Assembly: GCF_050948215.1 (NCBI RefSeq)
Contig: NC_135153.1
Coordinates: 4,802,058-4,866,057 of the forward strand
DNA: 64,000 bases
Source: Halictus rubicundus
Lineage: Eukaryota > Arthropoda > Insecta > Hymenoptera > Halictidae
Direction of reading: 5' to 3'
This document shows positions 22,864 through 33,129 of the stretch, piece by piece. The notes under the pieces were generated by a model that ran no database searches, was not told the DNA's origin, and was given only the letters and a program-made list of their open reading frames with translations. How positions within the stretch are numbered: position 1 is the stretch's first letter; each line of letters opens with the position of its first letter. The translations under genes were made by a program, and so were the position numbers.

Positions 22864-23380
22864 CCAGTCAACTGCGGAATTCAATTTTAAAAATCAAGCA
22901 ATGACGAGTATACACGTCGAACGCAGGGTGTCACGTCCGGTGGTTCGACGGTTGATAAGTAATTAATTAAATAAAGGAATTACTACAAAAATTCGATAAT
23001 GTTACGTGAAGCAAGAGGCATAGAAATATGTATGAAAATAAGCACTATAAATTTCAATTAAGAAACATTATGTATAATGTTAAGAAATGTTAATTTTATG
23101 TGTTATATATAATATTAAGAAACATTATACATAATGTTAAGAAATGTTAATGTTATGTGTTACATATAATATAATGTTAATGTTATATATAATATTAAAC
23201 ATTATATATAATGTTTCTTAATTAAAATTTATAATGCTTATTTTCATACATTATTTCTATGCCTCTTGTCTCACGTAACATCATCGAATTTTCCTAGCAA
23301 TTCCTTTATTTAATTAATTACTAATGAACCGTCGAACCACCGGACGTGATAGGGCAAATGCTCGTCATATAAATTTTACG
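22864..23380. mobile_element. TTAA-type fold-back with long AT-rich palindrome
   Basis: TTAA at 22860-22863 precedes CCAGTCAACTGC, the end type also found at 46790 and 47305. Arms 22905-23100 and 23215-23375 are inverted copies: GTCCGGTGGTTCGACGGTT against AACCGTCGAACCACCGGAC, TAATTAATTAAATAAAGGAA against TTCCTTTATTTAATTAATTA, and GAGGCATAGAAAT against ATTTCTATGCCTC. The centre repeats AACATTATAxATAATGTT. A distal TTAA was not found, so the right limit is uncertain. Confidence 0.7.
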
Positions 23381-23399
23381 AAAAAGGTAAAGCAGAATA

Positions 23400-24450
23400 A
23401 GTAAGGATTACATTTTTAAAATAAAGTTTGTAAAAAAATTGTTTAATTCGATAAAACATTAACATTGTTGAAGAGATTATTGTTATTGAAAGCTTAAAAA
23501 TTGTCACACGGATTAAACTAAATTATCGTCAATTTCGCTTGGACGGCCAGACCTTGGTTCGTCCGATAGATCACATTCATCAAGTATCATAGTTTCACGG
23601 GAATTTCGGATGGTGTAAGATCTCCGTATACTTGTTGCATGTTTTCGACGGCAGCGGGTGCAGTAGAACCTTTTCGAAACTCATACATCACATGACGAAA
23701 ATACATTTGATTTACGCTCGTGTTTAACAATTATTTTTATGACGGAAACGCTACCAGAATAACTTAAATCTTCTGTCAAAAAACAACCGAAGCTCTTTCC
23801 AATAATATTACACGTATAGACCATTTGTTCAATGCAATCCCACTGTTACAGAAATAACACCCGTTAGAAAGGTATCGAGACTTTTGCAATGACTCAATAT
23901 TTCACCTTATATTAACAATGCCACCTGCCATGCGTTGTAGTGCCACCTTTGTTTTATAGGACCTTCAGCATTCCTTTCGGGAGTGAATTGTATAAATTTG
24001 TTTATTCCTGTTTTCTTATCAATTTTCATTTTTCTAACACACACATTCTCAAATACTCGAATTGTTTCCCTTTTGAATATACAGTGAATCCAAAAATTGT
24101 TTGAACACTACTTTTCCGATTTGAAAAAAATCAACGATATTTAAACTGTGATAATTTAGTTACGAAAAATAGGAGAACAATAAACATGGTCTCATTGTGA
24201 AGCTTGAGACTTCAAGTTTCATAAACTTTCATTTACTTTTAGCTGAAACAGTTTTGCACGATGTAACGGGTGGAAAACTGAACACATGCTTTCCCTCGAA
24301 AATGTCACCAATTGAAACGTCTCTAAAAGCATTACAAAATTTGATTAGTGAGTGAATCAATGAGAGATTCGAAGATTGAAGCTTCCCTTTTGCCACGAGG
24401 TAAAAAAATCTTCGCGTATGATTTTTGGGACCGTTTTATTAAGCTTCGAA
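23400..24450. other. AT-rich DNA with one Tc1-like end
   Basis: At 24083, TA precedes CAGTGAATCCAAAAATTGTT and TGAACAC, which looks like a Tc1/mariner terminus without a partner. Nothing else recognised. Confidence 0.35.
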
Positions 24451-24459
24451 TGAGAGGTG

Positions 24460-24545
24460 TATAGTGTTTACTAGATATATGTCCAAAACATGGGTCTACC
24501 CAGGGACATATATCGGCCAGGATTCCGATTTTGTTCATAAGAGAA
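24460..24545. mobile_element. Group A fragment
   Basis: AGTGTTTACTAGATATATGT, CATGGGTCTACCCAGGGACA and TATCGGCCAG match the TTTACT subtype of group A seen at 41179 and 47480. Both termini are incomplete. Confidence 0.6.
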
Positions 24546-24833
24546 ATGTCCGAACCAAAGTAACTAATTAACAATAATAAAAATTTTTTTACGTAATTTA
24601 CACTATTCGTATACGTTTCAAAGAAAATAATGTCTGATTTGAACGTTACTTTAATATTCGGGCAGTTAGAAATGTGGTGACTTTCTATGAAATATCACGC
24701 TTAGAAATTCGAGGATAATGTTCGTTTATAAATATGTCTGTACGGATGATAGTAAGCCCTGTAGCTTAAGCTCTTGTCCATTTTTGTCATCATTTAGTGT
24801 GGCGATGATTGGCATTCACCTCTTCCTCGGCTA

Positions 24834-25065
24834 GGGTAAGGAACCCATTACTGTGGGGATACCAATTACTGTGCCCATATTAATTATACTTATTTCTAAA
24901 GTATAATAAATATTAAAAAGGAGATATTAAACTTTTTTCAATAGAAAAGTTAATATATATATATATATTATACATCTCTCGTTTATTATTCATTAAGCTA
25001 TAAAAATAAGTATAATTAATACAGGCACAGTGATTGGTGCCCCCACAGTAATTGGGTACCTTACC
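24834..25065. mobile_element. Group C hairpin MITE, copy 2
   Basis: Starts GGGTAAGGAACCCATTACTG after TA and ends ATTGGGTACCTTACC. The two arms are inverted copies with TATTAATTATACTTATTT in both; the centre is a TA run (24955-24969). It is 232 bp, like copy 1. Confidence 0.85.
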
Positions 25066-25069
25066 TTAA

Positions 25070-25720
25070 CTGCAGGTATATTTTCGAATTTTTCGTAGCA
25101 TGCGAAACCATAAACAGAGTATCGTGCGTCTAATAACGTTGATCGAGAAATGATTGATTCGATGGGTACGCGGTTGAGCAAACAAAAGCATCGAGAGACC
25201 GCTCGATGGTGAAAGTATTTAACCGCTAAAAGACGGGCAAATTTAGTTGAGGTTTTTTCTGCGTTTTGCCATCGCCGGTGATTTGTCAGCGAGCGATTTT
25301 CAGCGGGCCGCGTAGGCCAGTTCAAATATCCTTGTTTACGCACGCTCGACGCGATAATGCTTGTAAATAATGGTGAAAGTTTGTTGATTTGCCATTTGTC
25401 GATCCACGCTCGCCGCGTGAATAACTTTGCTTGTCGTTCGTCGGCCAACACAATTTCCAGGAGTGAGAATCAAGTCGCTGGAATTGCCCGCGTAAACGTG
25501 AAACAATTCCAACCGGCGCGGCGCCGCATAGTGCGGATTATACAGCGACTAATGCATTCGATGGACGACGCGTAATTACGCACGAATTGTCAATAGAATC
25601 GAAATATGAAACCATAAATCGGAGTTGTGATTTATCGGCTTTTTACAGAGCGCATTCACGCGGTCTACGCGGAAATTCATTTCAAAGAATTCGACGGTTT
25701 TATTCTAGTTGCTTGGTGCA
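25070..25720. other. CpG-moderate DNA, unassigned open frame
   Basis: A 152-codon minus-strand frame (24993-25451) starts partly inside the MITE and has no family resemblance. No gene supported. Confidence 0.3.
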
Positions 25721-25727
25721 TTGTAAA

Positions 25728-25905
25728 TAGATTGCGGATCTTCGTGCAAAAGAAAAACAGGAGTTTAGTCAAAATTTATGTTCTCTTTTAATAGTTTTAA
25801 CAGGTTTGGAATCATGTAATGGCTTGGTTAAATTCTTCTCATGAATTTGTTGTTTTGTATTCTACTTACTTATTTTTGTCATAAATGCATAAAATCCGCA
25901 GTTTA
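25728..25905. mobile_element. hAT MITE (TAGACTGCGGATC type), diverged copy
   Basis: Ends TAGATTGCGGATCTTCGTGC and GCATAAAATCCGCAGTTTA are inverted and match the two better copies at 43716 and 57805. The flanking octamers ATTGTAAA and ATTATAAG agree at 6 of 8 bases, as expected of an old duplication. Confidence 0.75.
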
Positions 25906-25913
25906 ATTATAAG

Positions 25914-26600
25914 GGTAATTATAGCATTGTTCATTTCGCCACCCGTCGCCAACAACAAGCAGTGAATAAATTATTCTACTTTCTTTAAATCGAGAATAAT
26001 GTATGAACATTGGCGAAAGATGAAATCGTAATTTATTAGAAAATATCAAAATATAATAAACGATAGAAAAATTAACAGCACTAAATCATAATTTATTAGA
26101 AAATATCAAAACATAATAAAGGATAGAAATATTAACAGCGAAAAGATGCTGGTCGGGTATATGTTAATTTTTTTGGATGCTTTAAAATGTTTAGTTTTAC
26201 TCACAGTAAAATTATAAAGACAAACAAACCAAGCAAAATGGTTTACAAAATTTTCCTGCAGTCGTATGGCTACGCAGATGAAAGTTCACTATTATTATAA
26301 GTATGTTATGTTTATTCATCGTGTAACAATTATAATTTATGTGTATATTACAATTTTATTATTTTCTAAACGCTGTAAATAAATTAGTGGAAAAAAAGAG
26401 TAAACTGATGTTCAAACAAATGATGTCGATGCAAGTTCTAGGATGAAGGGTCAGGAACATTTTGAACAAGTACACTAACTAACATAACTACTACAATTAC
26501 ATACTAACACAACTAATACACTAACTCTAGAAATTATCACTATGCTAATCATACTAAGACTTATAGTCACAAGTAAAAGCATTGGCGCTAGCTTTTAATT
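25914..26600. other. AT-rich DNA
   Basis: Contains a 60-bp tandem duplication (listed separately) and an ACTAAC-rich run near 26470-26530. No gene. Confidence 0.4.
26020..26140. repeat. 60-bp direct tandem duplication
   Basis: TTTATTAGAAAATATCAAAA occurs at 26031 and 26091. About 50 of the 60 bases following each are the same. Confidence 0.85.
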
Positions 26601-26603
26601 ATA

Positions 26604-26893
26604 CAGAGTGAGTCACCTAACGTTTGCAACTGAAATATATTTGTTTTTATGGATACGCCAAAATGGTTAGGCTCACACGATGTCATGCAAATATTTGTTG
26701 TCATTTTTTTTTTAAATTTGAAGGTCACCTTCGTTTTTTTTTCAATGGGACCACCCCTACGATGATAGTCCCTTTCATTAGGAATTCAATGACTATAATG
26801 ACTCAAGGTCATTCAAGGTTCCAGACAGAGGAGCCGTATATTTCTAAAAACAACAAAGGTATTCGAAGTGCAAACGTTGGGTGAATCGCCCTG
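26604..26893. mobile_element. CAGGGTG-family MITE, complete
   Basis: Ends CAGAGTGAGTCACCTAACG and GTTGGGTGAATCGCCCTG are inverted, and TA lies on both sides (26602-26603 and 26894-26895). The interior has AAGGTCACCTTCGTTTTTTT and CAAGGTCATTCAAGGTTCC, the group's signature. 290 bp, no coding. Confidence 0.82.
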
Positions 26894-27701
26894 TATATAG
26901 TTAAACAGTCTATTGTTATTGAATTAATTTCTTTAATGTTTTGTGCGTAATCCGTTACAGACATAAAAATTCTACGCAATTACTGTCTAATTTATGGGTA
27001 GCTTCATAGGTACGCCAGTACGTTCGTTCGTGGCTGTGCAAGCATTTTTATATTGTCCGGCTGGCACATAAATATTAGCCGATGGCCGTTCAGTATGATG
27101 CCCGTTTTCTACATCGCTGTGTTAACAATGCGTATAACCGAGTAGCACAAAAAATTGTACAACAGCAAAAATAACGGCGACAATCACATTATATCGAACG
27201 GTAATCGGCCATCATTCATTTGTCAATCGGACTGCTTTCAAACTTCATTCGCGGCATTTTTGTTTCAGCAAACGTAGCACAATTATATTTTTGGCTGGTC
27301 CTCAAAGCACGAATATTATGAACAAAAGATTCTGGATAGCCGAAACATCGGCGGGCAAACCAACGGCGCATCGACAGCGCGAAAGAGATTAGCAAAAACA
27401 ATAACAGAGATCCATTTCCCTCGCGTTCCAGCCGAAGCAGCGAATCGCTCCACGGGGGCAGAACTCATTTGAGGGGGCCGAACATAAAATTACATCGAAT
27501 CTCTAAAGAAGTCAAATCCACTCGCGTCGCTCCAGAAACTGCAGGGTCTCCAAGGTCCATGTGAGCGATGAAACTGAAGTCCCCGGGACGGAAGATTCAC
27601 AAAACGGCAAAAGACACGCGGAACGATAACGTGCACGAGCTGCAAAAGGACAGCGTTGCAGAGGCGAAGAGTATCCCTCCGAAGGAGCGAGAGGGAGCGA
27701 A

Positions 27702-27779
27702 AGAGAGAGAGAGAGAGAGAGAGAGAGATGCGACAACATGAAAAACGGGAGGCAGCAGAGAGAGAGAGAGAGAGAGAGA
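27702..27779. repeat. Two (GA)n microsatellites
   Basis: GA runs at 27702-27728 and 27757-27779 are separated by about 28 bp of unique sequence. Confidence 0.95.
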
Positions 27780-27986
27780 TATATAGAGGTGAGTAAGATG
27801 GTAGCACGGGAAGAAGCTACGTAGCCGAATCGAGGATGTAGACAGGAAGGATGTTCGTCGAGTGCCATCAACTTAAATTGTACCATGGCACAGCGAGCAC
27901 GAGCCCATCCTCTTCGGGCTGAAGAGAGCCAAGCCGGCATAATAAGCTTTGTGCACCGACTGTCGACGGGATCCCTCTCACGGAAG

Positions 27987-28050
27987 GCTGAAGAGCCAGC
28001 AGCGGCAGCGGCAGCAGCAACAGCAGCATCGGCAGCAGTAGCGACAGCGC
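27987..28050. repeat. Imperfect CAG/CGG trinucleotide repeat
   Basis: About 20 triplets, mainly CAG, GCA and CGG. It encodes Ala on one plus frame and Leu on the minus strand, explaining both low-complexity peptides here. Confidence 0.85.
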
Positions 28051-28380
28051 GGAGGAGCCGAGCAACAGAGAAGCCTTTGCCTCGCGAGGCTGACTATAAC
28101 GCGAGCACCCAAAGAATCGAGCATGTCCTCGTGAAACCAGCCCACCCTTGGAACGGACGCTCCCTGTTCGACCGCCGTGCGCCGTCGAAAAATCTAGAAA
28201 AGCTAATTACGCTCCCACTTCTGCCCCGACGATCTTACGTTTCCGCGCTTCCCTCGGCCGCCGCTTCTCGCTCCTGAAGATGACTCTGCCAACTCTGCAA
28301 ACAGCGTTTTCCCCTGATGATCCCCGTCGGTCCCTGACACGATGGTCCAAGGCACGATGCAAGCGATGCACAGCATCAGG

Positions 28381-29570
28381 CTGAGTTGTGCAGAATTACA
28401 ATTGAATTGCACCAGGAATTATAATTACAAAGTAATCGAATTACATTGTAATTCAATCATATTATAATTTATAATTCAGATATTCATTCAATTAAATTAC
28501 AATGTAATTCGTAATTGCAATTGCAGTACAATTACAAAATACTTTGTAATTAAATTACATTAATCACGAATTACGATCAGACTTGTGCAGAATTACAATT
28601 GAATTACTCCAGGAATTATAATTACAAAGTAATCGAATTACATTGTAATTCAATCATATTATAATTTATAATTCAGATATTCATTCAATAAATTACAATG
28701 TAATTCGTAATTGCAATGGAGTACAATTACAAAATACTTTGTAATTAAATTACATTAATCACGAATTACGATCAGACTTGTGCAGAATTACAATTGAATT
28801 GCACCAGGAATTATAATTACTAAGTAATTGAATTACATCGTAATTCAATCATATTATAATTTATAATTCAGATATTCATTCAATTAAATTCCAATGTAAT
28901 TCGTAATTGCAATTGTAGTACAATTATAAAATACTTTGCAATTAAACTGCATCAATTACGAATTACGATGTAATGAAATAAAAATTGAAAGTTAAAGAAT
29001 AATAAAGTAATAGGTAATAAGAGGTTGACAAATCCACGTGAACGTTTCAAACAGAAGGAATTTATTATTTATAAATTTATAATATCTGAACAGTAATAAC
29101 TTCTGCATTACAATTTTTTTAAATTTCAAACATAAGTATAAAAAGCAGGAAAAGGAAACATGTCTCTACTTTACCTAGGTTACGATATATTCGACAATCA
29201 TCTAATGAGACTCATTAAACAAATATTAATATTATATGTAAGTAAAATGAAATATATTGTCTAATAACCAAAAACTGAAAAGGGAACGTTTTTAGCTTAA
29301 TACTAACCAATAATAGGATCACTTTCACGTATTGCGAACAAGGACGAGGAAATTCTTCAAAATTCTGGGCTATACATAGTTTGGAGAACTGTATTTTAAT
29401 TATATCGTATTTCAATTACACATCTGATTAAAATAATTAGTAATTGAATTAATTGAAAGGTTTGAATTATGTAATTCAGTTACGACGTAGTTGAATTACT
29501 ATATAATTGAAATACAATGTAATTCAATTGTGCAATTGAATTACTACGTAACTGAATTAGCACAACTCTG
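28381..29570. mobile_element. hAT-type non-autonomous element, 1.19 kb
   Basis: Ends CTGAGTTGTGC and GCACAACTCTG are inverted (10 of 11). The flanking octamers GCATCAGG (28373-28380) and GCATGAGG (29571-29578) match at 7 of 8. CAGAGTTGTGC-type ends and 8-bp duplications are hAT traits. The interior is AT-rich, holds three 196-bp tandem repeats, and repeats short GTAATT/AATTAC motifs in both orientations. No transposase lies within it, but a hAT transposase tail begins 80 bp beyond the right duplication. Confidence 0.75.
28386..28975. repeat. Tandem repeat, ~196-bp unit, three copies
   Basis: TTGTGCAGAATTACAATTGA recurs at 28386, 28583 and 28778 (spacing 197 and 195). Each unit contains GAATTATAATTAC, ATTCAGATATTCATTC and CACGAATTACGATCAGAC. 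The array includes the left end of the hAT element, so that the terminal sequence itself is repeated. Confidence 0.9.
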
Positions 29571-29655
29571 GCATGAGGACGCCACCGCATGGGGGCGCCT
29601 TAAAAGATTATCTTTTTTGAATGAAATGTATGCTGTTTTTAAAATTTTTAAATGA

Positions 29656-29997
29656 TTTGATGGATTGAAGGTTTTAGGTGACTTTGTAGATCTTAATACC
29701 TATTCAGATACAATTGACATATTAAGTTTTAGTTGTGTCAACAATTTGGAGTGTGTATTTGGAAATGTAACCAGTGTTCTGCGAATTTTTTTAACTTTGC
29801 TCGTAACAGTAGCTTCTGCTGAAAGATCTTTCTCGAGATTAAAAATAATAAAAAATTACTTAAGGTCATCCATGTCTCAAAATTGGTTAGCAGGTTTATC
29901 AATAATTGCAATAGAACATGATGTTGGTACTATGCCAAATAATAAAGAAATTAATGATGAATTTGCTATCATGAAAGTCAGAAAATTAAAATTTTAA
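29656..29997 (+). pseudogene. hAT transposase, C-terminal dimerisation domain remnant
   Basis: About 113 codons end in TAA. The core reads LRIFLTLLVTVASAERSFSR, then LKIIKNYLRSSMSQNWLAGL, then SIIAIEHDV. This is the hAT C-terminal dimerisation signature (ASAERSFS, then LKxIKNxLRSxMSQxRLxGL), closest to the ZMYM1-like hAT group, and the tail KVRKLKF fits that group's end. A full transposase is about 600-800 residues; the frame is closed upstream by TGA at 29653, and no zinc finger or catalytic DDE part remains. The first codon in the frame is not ATG. It is a truncated fossil, not a host gene. Confidence 0.85.
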
Positions 29998-30297
29998 TAT
30001 TAATGTTTGCTTATAAATTTAATATTGTTAAGCATTTAAGAATTTGTAATACGAGTAAATCCGTTTTGTTTTATGTATACTACTTAGCACTTATGTAGTG
30101 TTTTATGTAATTAATTACATTACATTGTATACTGGGTACTCTATAAAGATTTATATTAAATTATATTATTGATAACAGTATTATATTTTTATTATTTTTA
30201 TTACCCGAAAATTAGCCACTATTGTTTTTAAAAAATATAGGGGCGAGGGGCGCTTTAAATGAACTTCGTAGCATGGCGCCGACTACCTTAGGCTTTA
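29998..30297. other. AT-rich tail after the hAT fragment
   Basis: Probably the 3' part of the same hAT copy. GGGGCGAGGGGCGCTTTAAA near 30240 echoes GGGGGCGCCTTAAA at 29592, but in direct rather than inverted orientation, so I cannot define ends. Confidence 0.3.
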
Positions 30298-30473
30298 GGA
30301 AAACTAAAATATGTTCGTAAACTTCAAGATGTTTGTAATATTTGGAGGCCAAGGCAAAATAAAAGAAACAAATAAAAATATGTAAATAATTATTATGAAA
30401 AAAATGTTTATAGTATCTCTTTCCTACAGTTCTCTTTTGATAGTTATCACTGAAACCGTTACGGGTTCATATA

Positions 30474-30560
30474 CAGGGTGTCCCAAAAAGGTTGTACTTC
30501 CTTGAACGGGTTATTCCTAAGGTCATTTGAAATAACTTTTTCCTTCGCGAAAATGTCCTA
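30474..30560 (+). mobile_element. Group B end, partial
   Basis: CAGGGTGTCCCAAAAAGG, then AAGGTCATTTGAAATAACTT and CCTTCGCGAAAATGTC, after TA. The same half-element sits at the same place at 47095, so it was present before the host element copies diverged. Confidence 0.75.
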
Positions 30561-30611
30561 CAATTTAATTCCATATTATAACAGCCACGCATACTCTATG
30601 TTTGAGGAGTA

Positions 30612-30977
30612 CAGTGAATTCGCGATATATGTCAGCAACACGGGAGTTGATGTCGTTTATTCTCCAGGGGTCCACTATCCAGTCAGTTCTCCACTATTCT
30701 TTGATCCACGCCGAACGTAGAAAAGGACAGTGATGCTCGCCGCCGAAGCCTCGGTCGCCGAGAAGTATAAATACATTCGTCCTACATTTTATTAGTCAAC
30801 GTCACAGCGGTAACTGTTGTCTACGAGACCCTACTATTCTTTGTATCACGTTACACTCCTCGGCGACCGAGGTCTCTCGAGCCTCTTGTCCCCTTACGGG
30901 ATACACCCCGCAGTAGTGGGGATAATTCCGCGACATTTATCATCCAGACCTCGGCGACATATATCGCGAATTCACTG
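30612..30977. mobile_element. Group A MITE, complete, with proven TA target
   Basis: Ends CAGTGAATTCGCGATATATG and CATATATCGCGAATTCACTG are perfect inverted repeats over at least 20 bp. The paralogous element at 46790-47305 has an uninterrupted GACGAGTATACTCGTC where this copy has GAGGAG-TA-[MITE]-TA-TACTCGTC, so the insertion duplicated TA at a palindrome centre. At 366 bp it is longer than most copies and includes GATCCACGCCGAACG, shared with the TTTACT subtype. Confidence 0.93.
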
Positions 30978-31059
30978 TATACTCGTCATCGCTTAATTTT
31001 TGCAACCGAATTTAGGTACACATTTTTCGACGATGTCGCAACAGCTGACTGGTTAAACG

Positions 31060-32320
31060 ACCTTGCAGAAATTAACAATCAATCGTGCGATCGAGGTGTG
31101 TTCCAATCTTAACGAAAGGGGTTTCCGCTCGTTGGATTCTATGGCCGCGGATTACGATAACTCAGAAACGTTTACGTAAACGTACGGTTATTTTAACCGC
31201 GTGCGCGGCGTGCGTTACGGATCAAGCGGGTAGCGCGATCTCGCTCGTTTGTCCACGGTTAAACGGTTAAACGGAATTGAAAGGTAATGTGTGTACGCGC
31301 GCGGCGTTAAAACGTTTACAAAAGACTGTAAAATACAAATATCCGGCCCGGAACATTTTTGCAAACCTGGTAAACGTTTAGCGTCGAAACGTTCAATCGT
31401 AAAAACGGATGCCGGTCCGGCTCGCGGCACGAACAATCCCGACGGTGCCTCGGTGACTTTGGCCTTGAATATACGTGTCCACGGCACGTTAGAGTTGTAA
31501 GTGGGTTAAAGGTAGTGGTTGTGTCGGTTCAGGGCGGCGGGGGTGGAGATGGGAATGGGGGTGAAGCACATAGTTTGCTCGCGCTTCGAAACAACGGCGA
31601 GTGGATCGGCTAACGAAGCGTGTTTGCCGACGGAGGCCGCGGGAACGAAATATGTAAAGGGGTCGGGGCTTCTAAAGAAAACACGATCCGGTGGAATCGT
31701 TAACAGTTGACTCATTCGACCTCTCTTTCCCTCGATTCCCCGGCCCGGTCCGATGATTGCGTGCAACGCCGCCGTTGCGTACCAATCGCCGGGGGTAGCT
31801 CCCGAAAAGAGCATCGAGGGTTCTTCGCGGGTCCAACTTCTCGTTCCCATAACGGAGAATACTCGACTTTCTCCACGCGTGGTCTTTTTTTCCGTGACGT
31901 TGAAAAGTAGGATTCAATTCGTTCCAAGTTTTAACGAAGATGGCTGGGTAATTAACTCACGAGACGCACCCCCTCGGTTCATTTTCAAATCCAAGTTTCT
32001 CTTTTCTGTTCTGAGCGACCTGACATTTTCCCCTTGGAATATCTCTGTTGTTTCTAACACTTTCATTGACACACTTCTGCCGATACAACTGCGTGCCGAA
32101 ATCGGAACAACGTATTTCAGGATATGATGCTATGTGTTGGATATGGGTGTAAATAAAATGTTCACTGACACTTTCGTAGAAAGTTTTCTTTATTACACGG
32201 CGCGTGAGGAAGCTCTTTACTCAATGAATTCTTAGCCGCGACTGACTTTCGAACCCCGTAAAGAAAACTTGGCTCCCTTTATGTCTGCAGACTGTTAGGA
32301 CCCACAGTCCGAGCTTTGAA
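31060..32320. other. CpG-rich DNA with overlapping unassigned frames
   Basis: Frames of 60-124 codons overlap on both strands between 31085 and 32127. None is recognisable, and no paired splice signals stand out. Confidence 0.3.
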
Positions 32321-32328
32321 ACAAAGTA

Positions 32329-32852
32329 CAGTGATTCCTCTATATATGTCGCCAAGACCTGGATGATAAACGTCGCGGAATTATCCCCACTGCCGCGGGG
32401 TATACCCGTCAAGGGCCCCGAAACTGGAGAGGCTTCGGAACATAACATGGCTCGGGTATGTCTCCTGGACGATACACGACGCTGGCAAGACCCGTGTTGT
32501 TGACATATACAGTGAATTCTCATTACGAGTCAGTGCCAACCCTACAATTTGGAGTCAGTGGAACTACCCACACCACCGCGGTGAGGGGCCGAAGCTCGAG
32601 AACCGTCTGTTGAGTTACGTGCAACATTGTATCGGAGAAAAACATTTTCCGAATCTTCTTGTCACTATCGCTTAATAGTCATAGGCTTTCATGACTTGTA
32701 GACGGATATGCCTCTTAGGTTTCCAGCGTACCCTGTGTATTTCAAATGCGACGCTCGGCGACAACCTCAGATTTCGTCTAAGAGTCAGTCACCAGAACGG
32801 AGCAACTGACTCGTAACGAAAATTCACTGTATCGACACATTCGATACTTTGT
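32329..32852 (-). mobile_element. Group A MITE interrupted by another MITE
   Basis: Starts CAGTGATTCCTCTATATATG after TA, then runs through the group A interior in reverse order (GGATGATAAACGTCGCGGAA, CTCGGGTATGTCTCCTGGAC, TTGTTGACATATA). The last part of its terminus, TATCGA...TTTGTA, lies beyond the nested element 32510-32829. Confidence 0.8.
32510..32829. mobile_element. MITE nested in a group A terminus
   Basis: Ends CAGTGAATTCTCATTACGAG and CTCGTAACGAAAATTCACTG are inverted, with TA on both sides. The terminal 12 bp are the same as group A ends, but the interior (GTGCCAACCCTACAATTTGG and beyond) is different. It sits at the TA of GACATATA|TCGA in the outer element. Confidence 0.85.
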
Positions 32853-32985
32853 AATCTTTGTTTAGAAGACGATTCAGAGAACCCCGATTCATTGTTGCAT
32901 TCAAGCTAATTTTTGCATTTATATCGTTTTCATAAAACTGCATGCAATACAATAAATAAACGAAATTTTATAAAACTCCTTTTAA

Positions 32986-33122
32986 CTCTACATATGCTAT
33001 GCCGGAGTCATTTCTGACCCGTCGTGGTTTTGGTGGGGATAAGCTCGGGCTGTTGTCAAATTAGTGAAATATTGGTGTGGGTCAGAAATGACTCCGGCGT
33101 AGGCCTAGAACTCGTAGGAGGG
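32986..33122. mobile_element. Short TTAA-flanked hairpin
   Basis: TTAA is present at 32982-32985 and 33123-33126. GCCGGAGTCATTTCTGACCC and its inverted copy GGGTCAGAAATGACTCCGGC form a near-perfect stem around a GC-rich loop. 137 bp, no coding. Confidence 0.7.
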
Positions 33123-33129
33123 TTAAAGC

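Larger units (their letters stand above)
26900..28380. other. CpG-rich island with GA and CAG repeats, no recognised gene
   Basis: Composition rises in GC from about 27400. A plus-strand frame 27885-28277 starts with ATG in fair context (ACCATGG) and carries an Ala run from the CAG repeat. The minus strand over the same bases gives a Leu-rich, signal-peptide-like frame. Neither resembles a family. Several overlapping frames and two GA runs suggest regulatory or untranslated DNA. Confidence 0.35.
30298..31052. mobile_element. TTAA-type element, left-truncated, carrying insertions
   Basis: Matches 46925-47305 from AAACTTCAAGATGTTTG to the end CAACAGCTGACTGG, then TTAA (31053-31056). It lacks about 130 bp of the left end seen at 46790. 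Inside lie a group B half-element (30474) also present in the 46790 copy, and a group A MITE (30612-30977) absent from it. Confidence 0.8.

Noticed and set aside
27868..28065. Leu-rich minus frame that looks like a signal peptide
   Set aside because: The Leu run is the reverse reading of the CAG/CGG repeat; the frame lacks other support.
27885..28277. Plus frame with ACCATGG start and poly-Ala
   Set aside because: Good start context but the Ala run is the same trinucleotide repeat, and the rest matches nothing. It could be a real small exon but I cannot support it.
29592..30260. GGGGCGCC-type words as ends of the hAT copy carrying the transposase tail
   Set aside because: The two occurrences are in direct, not inverted, orientation, and no 8-bp duplication was found.
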